A program made the position numbers and the translations under genes. This document shows positions 6,394 through 10,325 of a stretch of 10,325 nucleotides of DNA, one piece after another. The notes beneath the pieces are model-generated. The model did not search any database. It was not told where the DNA came from and was given only the letters and a program-made list of their open reading frames with translations. How positions within the stretch are numbered: position 1 is the first letter of the stretch; each line of letters opens with the position of its first letter. The stretch is from contig CAZCAI010000157.1 of assembly GCA_964496595.1 (NCBI GenBank), forward strand, positions 1 to 10,325, read 5' to 3'. The DNA comes from JAAAOZ01 sp964496595. Its GTDB lineage: Bacteria; Chloroflexota; Anaerolineae; B4-G1; SLSP01.

Positions 6394-9135
6394 ATGCCCC
6401 TTGCGAAGGTTGGACGTGGGTTTTTGAATTCGATTCGGTCGCGCTTGCGCAACCTTCGCAAGGGTGACGTCGTTTTCCCCCTCGCAATGCTCCTCGCCTT
6501 ATCCCTGATCTACCGCCGCCTGCTGGCCGGATGGGTCATCGCGGCGGGCGATCTGCACACCTACTTTTTCCCCTATTGGACGGCGGCCGCGCGGGCGTTC
6601 CAGGCCGGTCAACTGCCGCTGTGGAATCCCCACCTCTTCGCCGGCGCGCCGTTGCTTGCGAACTCCCAGGTCGGCGTCTTTTACCCCCTCAATTGGCCGC
6701 TCTGGCTGCTCTCCGGCCCGACGTTGCCGGGGATGGCGCGGACGCTGCATTGGAGCGTCGTGCTTCATCTGATGTTGGCCGCGCTGGCGACCTACACCCT
6801 GGCGCGGCGCTGGCGGATGTCGGCGGGCGCGGCGGCGCTGGCCGGATTGCTCTACGCGGGCAGCGGCTATCTTGGCGTGCAGACCGAGCACCTCAATCAA
6901 TTGCAGGGGCTGGCGTGGCTGCCGTTCGTCCTGCTGCCCGGCGACCGCCGCAGCGACCGCCGCGGCTGGCCCGCGCCGCTCTCCGTCGGGGCGATGGCGA
7001 TGATCCTGCTGGCCGGCCACACCCAGACCGCCTTCATCGCGGCCATCGCGGCGACGGTCTGGCGGCTGGGCATGGGCTTGGGGCGCGGTGAGGGCCTTTG
7101 GAAATGGAGCTACATCGCCTACAGTCTGCGCGCGCTGCTGCCCTTCGGCCTCGCGGGCGGGATCGCGCTGGCGCAGTTGTTGCCCACGCTGGAACTGGCG
7201 CGCTTCTCCGCGCGGGGCGGCGGCATGCCCTGGCGGGAGGCGGTCTCGTTCTCCGTCGCGCCCTGGCAACTGCCGCGCGCGCTCCTGCCGCCTTACTTGA
7301 TCGCGCCGCTGTTGCCGGAGGGCGTCGCCTACCTCGGCTTAGTCGGGATGGCCTTGGCCGGGTGGGGGGCATGGCGCGCGCTGCGCAGCGACGAGCGACG
7401 CGACTGGATGTTGCTGCTCGTCGCCGCGTTGGGCGGATTCCTGGCGCTGGGCGGCTTCAATCCGCTCTATCTGGCCGCCGTCCGTCTGGGCGCGCCGGGG
7501 CTGGTGCACTTCCGCGCGCCCGCGCGCTTTTTGGTGCTCTACGTGCTGGCTGGCTCCCTGCTGGCCGGACGGGGCTTGATGGCGCTGGGCAATATCCGGC
7601 GTCGCGCCTGGCTCTGGCGCGGGATCGCGGCGGTCTTGATCGCGGCGGAGTTGCTCTTCGCGGCGGAGCTGATGCCGTTAGGCGATGTGACCGCGCCGCG
7701 CGCCTACACCGATCTGCGCCCCGCGACGGCCCATCTGGTCGCGGCCACGCGGCAGGCGGAAGCGGAGAGCGCCGCGCCGGCGGGCCGGTATCTCAGCATG
7801 TCGCAGGTGCTCTTCGATCCGGGGGATCTGACCGAGATCCGCCAAATCTACGGCGCGGCGCTGATGCGCGAGTGGGGCGCTTGGGGTGATGCGAGCGAAG
7901 ATGGCGAAGATGGCAATGAGAATGCCCGCGACGCGCTATGGGCCTACGTGGTGGCCGCCAAGCAGCGCGAGGTGCTGGCGCCGAACCTCTCGCTGGCTTA
8001 CGAGATCCCCGCCGTCGATGGCTACGATGGCGGCGTGCTGCCCCTGCGCCATTACAGCGCGTTCTCGCGCCTGTTGCTCTCCTCTCCCGCCGAACTAACC
8101 TCGGAGGGGACGTGGGACGGGCGCCTGCGCGAGAATCTGACCGCCGTGCCGGATGGGCGCTGGCTTTCCCTGCTGGGCGTGCGCTTCCTCCTCACCGACA
8201 AAACCGGCGACGCCTGGGCCGACGACATCTTCTACGACCGGCAATTTCGGCCCTCGCTCGCGCCGGGGGAGCGCCTAGAGTTGGCGTGGCTCCCCGCCGA
8301 CTTCGAGGCGAACGCCGTGGGGGTGATCTATGAGGGCGCGGGGACGGTCGTCGTCCACCTGGCGGATGGTTCGACGGTGACGCGCGATCTGCCGGCGATT
8401 TTGGGGCGGGGATCTGACGATCCCCTTGGAGCAGAGCAACATGCCCATCGCGTGCGCTGGCCCGATTCGGCGGCGGTGGCTTCGCTGGCGCTGGAGGCGG
8501 GCGCGGGCGGCGACGGCCTGCGCCTCTCCGGCCTGAGCCTGGTCGATGAGCGTATGGGCGCCTTCTACCCGCTGACGCTCTCCGACCGCTTCCGTCTGGC
8601 CCACTCCGGCGATGTGAAGATCTACGAGAACCTTGCGCCGCAGCCGCGCGCCTTCTTCGTCCCGGAAGCCCGCTGCTTCGAGGATGACAAGGCGCTGTTG
8701 CGCGCGCTGCACGACCCCGCCTTCGATCCCACGCGGGAGGTCGCGCTGAGCGGGGAGTGCGAAACAACTCCGGTGTCCTCAGAGACCGCAGCCGCCGACG
8801 TTCGCGTGCGCGCCTANNNNNNNNNNNNNNNNNNNNNNNNNNNNNNNNNNNNNNNNNNNNNNNNNNNNNNNNNNNNNNNNNNNNNNNNNNNNNNNNNNNN
8901 NNNNNNNNNNNNNNNNGAGGCGCGCGAGGCCACAATCCTCCGCGCGGATGCGTTGTTCCGCGCCGTGGCCGTGACGCCGGGCGAATGGCGCATTACGTTT
9001 ACCTATCGCCCCGCCTGGCTGCCGTGGGGCCTCGGCCTCAGCGCGATCAGCCTGCTGGCGTGGGGCGCGTACGCGCTCAAAATCCACGCAACGGCAGTAT
9101 CTCACGCCAAGGCGCAAATCAGACAAGATTTTTAA
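6394..9135 (+). CDS. YfhO-family multi-pass membrane protein, putative GT-C-type glycosyltransferase (contains assembly gap)
   Basis: The product is about 913 residues, counting an unsequenced stretch (residues 808-841). After an Arg-rich start, a first membrane helix (about 28-50) leads to GDLHTYFFPYW (52-62) with the Asp typical of the first external loop of GT-C-type enzymes, then PLWNPHLFAGAPL and VFYPLNWPLW, the hallmark of YfhO proteins. Around ten further hydrophobic segments follow. HFRAPARFLVLY and VDGYDGG are other family signatures. The C-terminal half is mostly soluble and ends in ILRADALFRAVAVTPGEWRI plus one last helix. In Bacillus, YfhO is linked to sugar decoration of teichoic acids; here the substrate is unknown. 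The ATG at 6394 was chosen because it is 5 nt after the TPR stop; an in-frame TTG at 6379 and an ATG at 6487 are alternatives. No clear ribosome site is seen, consistent with translational coupling. The last dozen residues may derive from an inserted repeat. Confidence 0.85.
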   Translation: MPLAKVGRGFLNSIRSRLRNLRKGDVVFPLAMLLALSLIYRRLLAGWVIAAGDLHTYFFPYWTAAARAFQAGQLPLWNPHLFAGAPLLANSQVGVFYPLNWPLWLLSGPTLPGMARTLHWSVVLHLMLAALATYTLARRWRMSAGAAALAGLLYAGSGYLGVQTEHLNQLQGLAWLPFVLLPGDRRSDRRGWPAPLSVGAMAMILLAGHTQTAFIAAIAATVWRLGMGLGRGEGLWKWSYIAYSLRALLPFGLAGGIALAQLLPTLELARFSARGGGMPWREAVSFSVAPWQLPRALLPPYLIAPLLPEGVAYLGLVGMALAGWGAWRALRSDERRDWMLLLVAALGGFLALGGFNPLYLAAVRLGAPGLVHFRAPARFLVLYVLAGSLLAGRGLMALGNIRRRAWLWRGIAAVLIAAELLFAAELMPLGDVTAPRAYTDLRPATAHLVAATRQAEAESAAPAGRYLSMSQVLFDPGDLTEIRQIYGAALMREWGAWGDASEDGEDGNENARDALWAYVVAAKQREVLAPNLSLAYEIPAVDGYDGGVLPLRHYSAFSRLLLSSPAELTSEGTWDGRLRENLTAVPDGRWLSLLGVRFLLTDKTGDAWADDIFYDRQFRPSLAPGERLELAWLPADFEANAVGVIYEGAGTVVVHLADGSTVTRDLPAILGRGSDDPLGAEQHAHRVRWPDSAAVASLALEAGAGGDGLRLSGLSLVDERMGAFYPLTLSDRFRLAHSGDVKIYENLAPQPRAFFVPEARCFEDDKALLRALHDPAFDPTREVALSGECETTPVSSETAAADVRVRAXXXXXXXXXXXXXXXXXXXXXXXXXXXXXXXXXXEAREATILRADALFRAVAVTPGEWRITFTYRPAWLPWGLGLSAISLLAWGAYALKIHATAVSHAKAQIRQDF
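6398..6464. repeat. 15-bp perfect inverted repeat at the start of the YfhO-family gene
   Basis: CCCTTGCGAAGGTTG (6398-6412) and CAACCTTCGCAAGGG (6450-6464) are exact reverse complements separated by 37 nt, both inside the first 24 codons of the YfhO-family gene. Each arm is itself a small palindrome (CCTT-3 nt-AAGG). The same unit recurs at 112-125 upstream of recJ. An mRNA stem here could modulate initiation. It may equally mark insertion of a short dispersed repeat that was absorbed into the reading frame. Confidence 0.7.
8817..8916. other. Assembly gap (100 N)
   Basis: Exactly 100 undetermined bases lie inside the YfhO-family gene. A run of 100 N is a common placeholder for a gap of unknown length, so coordinates to its right may be offset. 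The reading frame is nevertheless open on both sides in the same phase, and the protein resumes in the expected C-terminal motif of the family. Confidence 0.98.
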
Positions 9136-9332
9136 GGTTTGATCTATCCACCCGTCACTTCTTAGCTCACGGATCAACACGGATTAACGCAGATTTTTTA
9201 ATTTTTATATTGGCGGTAAACTGCACACCAAGATTAGGAACTTCTCCGCCGAAAGATCTAAAAAATCCGTGTGATCTGTGAAAATCCGTGAGCCATTTTC
9301 AAAAAGTGTCGGATAGCTAGAGGTTTGATCTA
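9135..9332. repeat. Foldback element bracketed by 12-bp direct repeats
   Basis: The exact 12-mer AGGTTTGATCTA occurs at 9135-9146 and 9321-9332. Between them, 9165-9201 and 9257-9293 form an imperfect inverted repeat of about 37 nt: GCTCACGGAT on the outside (perfect, 9165-9174 with 9284-9293), then variants of ACACGGATTAACGCAG and TTTTTTA. The intervening 55 nt show no gene. Repeats built from the phrases CACGGATTAACACGG and AATCTGTG are, from memory, widespread miniature elements in environmental bacteria. The direct repeats do not touch the inverted arms (16 and 27 nt of spacing), so they are not simple target duplications. The left copy begins on the last base of the YfhO-family stop codon. 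Confidence 0.65.
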
Positions 9333-9388
9333 ATTCTATTCATAAAATTGCCATCTCTAATCACGAAAATTAACCTTTATCTTGTTTC

Positions 9389-9415
9389 CCTTAGCGTCTT
9401 GGTGTCTTTGCGAGA
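9389..9415. repeat. Dispersed repeat remnant (CTTAGCGTCTTGGTGTCTTTGCG type)
   Basis: CTTAGCGTCTTGG followed by TGTCTTTGCGAGA resembles a dispersed intergenic repeat that I recall from many Chloroflexota and other environmental genomes. A related but inverted phrase, TCTCACGCCAAGGCGCAAA, covers 9100-9118 at the end of the YfhO-family gene, so the two could be diverged copies facing each other across the foldback. It lies in the spacer upstream of the acetyltransferase gene and may contribute to its leader. Family assignment is from memory only. Confidence 0.4.
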
Positions 9416-9462
9416 CCCTTTGGCTTTTTTGGGATGAGTCGTCAGATGAAAGGATGACGCGA

Positions 9463-9936
9463 ATGGCCATTCAATATCGGCACATCAGGCGCGGCGAGGA
9501 AAGCGCCGTCGCCGCGTTGGTTGAGGCGGTCTTTATGACGCACATCGCGCCGCTCTACACCCAAGAGGGCATCGAGGAGTTCTTAGGCTACGCGGAGGTC
9601 TCGGAGTTCACCCGGCGCTTGCAGCGCGAGCACGTGATTTTGGTGGCTGAGACGGACGCGCAGATCGTGGGCATGATCGAGCTACGCGAACAGCGCCACA
9701 TCTCGCTGCTCTTCGTGGCGGACGCCTATCAAGGGCGGGGGATCGCCACGGAGTTGCTGGCGCGCGCGATCCAGCTCTGCCGGCGCGTGAACCCCGACCT
9801 GACCGCGCTCACCGTCCACGCCAGCCCCAACGCCGCGCCCATCTACCGGCGGCTGGGCTTCGCGCCCTCGGCGGAGGAGCAGGTCGTCCACGGCATTCGA
9901 TACATCCCGATGACGTTGGTGTTGAAGAACGATTAG
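9463..9936 (+). CDS. GNAT-family N-acetyltransferase
   Basis: This 157-residue single-domain cytoplasmic protein should transfer the acetyl group of acetyl-CoA to an amine. The pyrophosphate-binding loop of motif A is VADAYQGRGIATELL (85-99), matching the Q/R-x-x-G-x-G/A rule with Gln90, Gly91 and Gly93. Motif B, NAAPIYRRLGF, is at 123-133, including the tyrosine that often acts as general acid. Strand residues VILVAETDAQIVGMIEL (58-74) precede them as expected. Length is standard. The start at 9463 is preferred because AAAGGA (9449-9454) lies 8 nt upstream; the in-frame ATG at 9454 overlaps that site and one at 9382 lies in repeat-derived DNA. Substrate cannot be told from sequence; small molecules, ribosomal proteins or antibiotics are all possible for this family. 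It appears to be transcribed alone; only a weak promoter candidate (TTGCCA at 9348, TAACCT at 9371) is visible. Confidence 0.9.
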   Translation: MAIQYRHIRRGEESAVAALVEAVFMTHIAPLYTQEGIEEFLGYAEVSEFTRRLQREHVILVAETDAQIVGMIELREQRHISLLFVADAYQGRGIATELLARAIQLCRRVNPDLTALTVHASPNAAPIYRRLGFAPSAEEQVVHGIRYIPMTLVLKND

Positions 9937-10104
9937 TTGGAATCGGGTTTGCGGTCTAAATTTGATGGGTGTATACTGGATTTGAGGTTGGTTGGCTTAC
10001 AGAGGTCGCGCCTTGCGGAGTATCTGACAGAGTTTTGCGGAGCTGTAGACGGGCTGTCGAAGTTTGAATTTGATGACATCGTACTTTCAATTCCCGCAGA
10101 ATAA
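9937..10104 (+). CDS. Possible 55-codon small ORF or gene remnant of lower GC
   Basis: An open frame of 55 codons starts at a TTG directly after the acetyltransferase stop, in the same phase, and ends at TAA 10102-10104. The predicted peptide looks protein-like, with DLRLVGLQRSRLAEYLTEF (residues 15-33) as an amphipathic helix and KFEFDDIVLSIPAE as an acidic strand-like end. Base composition is clearly lower in GC than the neighbours and the codons used (TTG, AGG, ATA, TTA) differ from theirs. There is no ATG and no convincing ribosome site, so it may be the 3' end of a decayed or transferred gene, or an accidental frame. I do not recognise a family. Confidence 0.3.
   Translation: MESGLRSKFDGCILDLRLVGLQRSRLAEYLTEFCGAVDGLSKFEFDDIVLSIPAE
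9949..9977 (+). promoter_or_regulatory. Weak promoter candidate upstream of the palindrome array
   Basis: TTGCGG (9949-9954) and TATACT (9972-9977) are separated by 17 nt. The -10 is good and the -35 is poor. If active it would start RNA near 9984 and transcribe the palindrome array to the right. It lies within the possible small ORF, so at most one of the two readings is likely to matter. Confidence 0.3.
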
Positions 10105-10169
10105 GCGCGCGATGCTATAGAATGGAGCGAGATCCTCGCGTCAGCGCGGGCGGGGATAAAGATAGCCCA

Positions 10170-10315
10170 TTATGCAGAAAAATTTCGGCATAAAACACCC
10201 CAGAGGAGGTATAGGCAGCAGAAATACTGTATAAAACGCCGGAGAGGGATATTATGCAGCAGATCTGCTGCATAACGTGATTTTTGGGGTTTTAGGCAGC
10301 AGAAATGCAGCCTAA
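10170..10315. repeat. Array of four 24-nt imperfect palindromes at 40-41 bp period
   Basis: Four units begin at 10170, 10211, 10252 and 10292. Unit 1 has arms TTATGC and GCATAA around 12 nt. Unit 2 is degenerate but shares the 14-mer TAGGCAGCAGAAAT with unit 4. Unit 3 is a perfect 24-bp palindrome made of TTATGCAGCAGA and its complement. Unit 4 has arms TTAGGC and GCCTAA, a matched change in both arms. Spacers are 16-17 nt; the first two resemble each other (AAC-CC-GAGAGG-like). The perfect symmetry and paired changes suggest selection for dyad symmetry, as in recombinase or repressor sites, or for RNA hairpins. It may continue past the window edge. Confidence 0.75.
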
Positions 10316-10325
10316 TAACATGTTG

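Noticed and set aside
6943..6966. 12-bp tandem duplication (GCGACCGCCGC twice) in the YfhO-family gene
   Set aside because: It is in frame, short, and lies in an Arg/Asp-rich loop; it is ordinary slippage variation without a visible consequence.
7098..7889. 263-codon plus-strand frame inside the YfhO-family gene
   Set aside because: It is Ala/Arg-rich, out of phase with the family-conserved reading frame and lacks a start context.
9382..9462. Longer N-terminus for the acetyltransferase from 9382
   Set aside because: This segment overlaps a dispersed repeat remnant and encodes a Trp/Cys-rich stretch unlike GNAT proteins; AAAGGA fits the ATG at 9463.
10135..10150. Intrinsic terminator (CTCGCG / CGCGGG stem with TCAG loop)
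   Set aside because: The stem has only 6 bp with a G.T pair and is followed by CGGGGATAAAG, not a T-run.
10170..10315. CRISPR array
   Set aside because: The units diverge from each other, are themselves full palindromes of 24 nt, the spacers are only 16-17 nt and two of them are similar; no cas gene is in view.

Overview
The window is 10.3 kb of GC-rich DNA (AT-richer only in some spacers and at the right end). All six confident genes are on the + strand. The coding style, the high density of small palindromic repeats between genes, and the mix of a RecJ, a nucleotide-sugar epimerase, an orphan histidine ammonia-lyase, a tetratricopeptide protein and a giant YfhO-type membrane protein are most reminiscent of a Chloroflexota (Anaerolineae-like) bacterium. 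That placement is an inference from style, not from a marker gene. A run of 100 N (8817-8916) shows that this is a draft or metagenomic scaffold.

Layout. A near-consensus sigma70-type promoter (144-171) and a good ribosome site precede recJ (206-1945), a 5'-3' single-strand exonuclease for recombination and repair. A spacer that is almost entirely a long imperfect foldback (1943-2051) separates it from a UDP-glucuronate 4-epimerase-like gene (2069-3019). A 28-nt hairpin starts directly after that stop, followed by hutH (3088-4650), the first enzyme of histidine breakdown, with no other hut gene in view. The next spacer carries a block of three consecutive hairpins (4700-4781) and a fourth hairpin abutting the ribosome site of a membrane-anchored TPR protein (4877-6388). 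That gene is 5 nt upstream of, and probably co-transcribed with, a 913-residue YfhO-family multi-pass membrane protein (6394-9135) that contains the N gap. A 327-nt AT-richer spacer with a foldback flanked by 12-bp direct repeats precedes a GNAT acetyltransferase (9463-9936). The last 389 nt have no confident gene: they hold a possible 55-codon low-GC ORF or gene remnant (9937-10104), then four 24-nt palindromes repeated every 40-41 bp (10170-10315) that run close to the window edge.

How the genes fit together. Only the TPR/YfhO pair looks like a functional unit: both are membrane proteins, they are tightly spaced, and YfhO relatives are linked to cell-envelope glycosylation. The epimerase could supply sugar nucleotides to the same broad envelope theme, but that is speculation. 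recJ, hutH and the GNAT gene look like independent neighbours.

No complete novel defence or mobile system is visible. The most unusual signal is the palindrome array at the right end with its compositional change; it could be the edge of a mobile element or a recombination/regulatory site array. The second is the variety of palindromic elements, with at least one different kind in every spacer between confident genes except the 5-nt junction.
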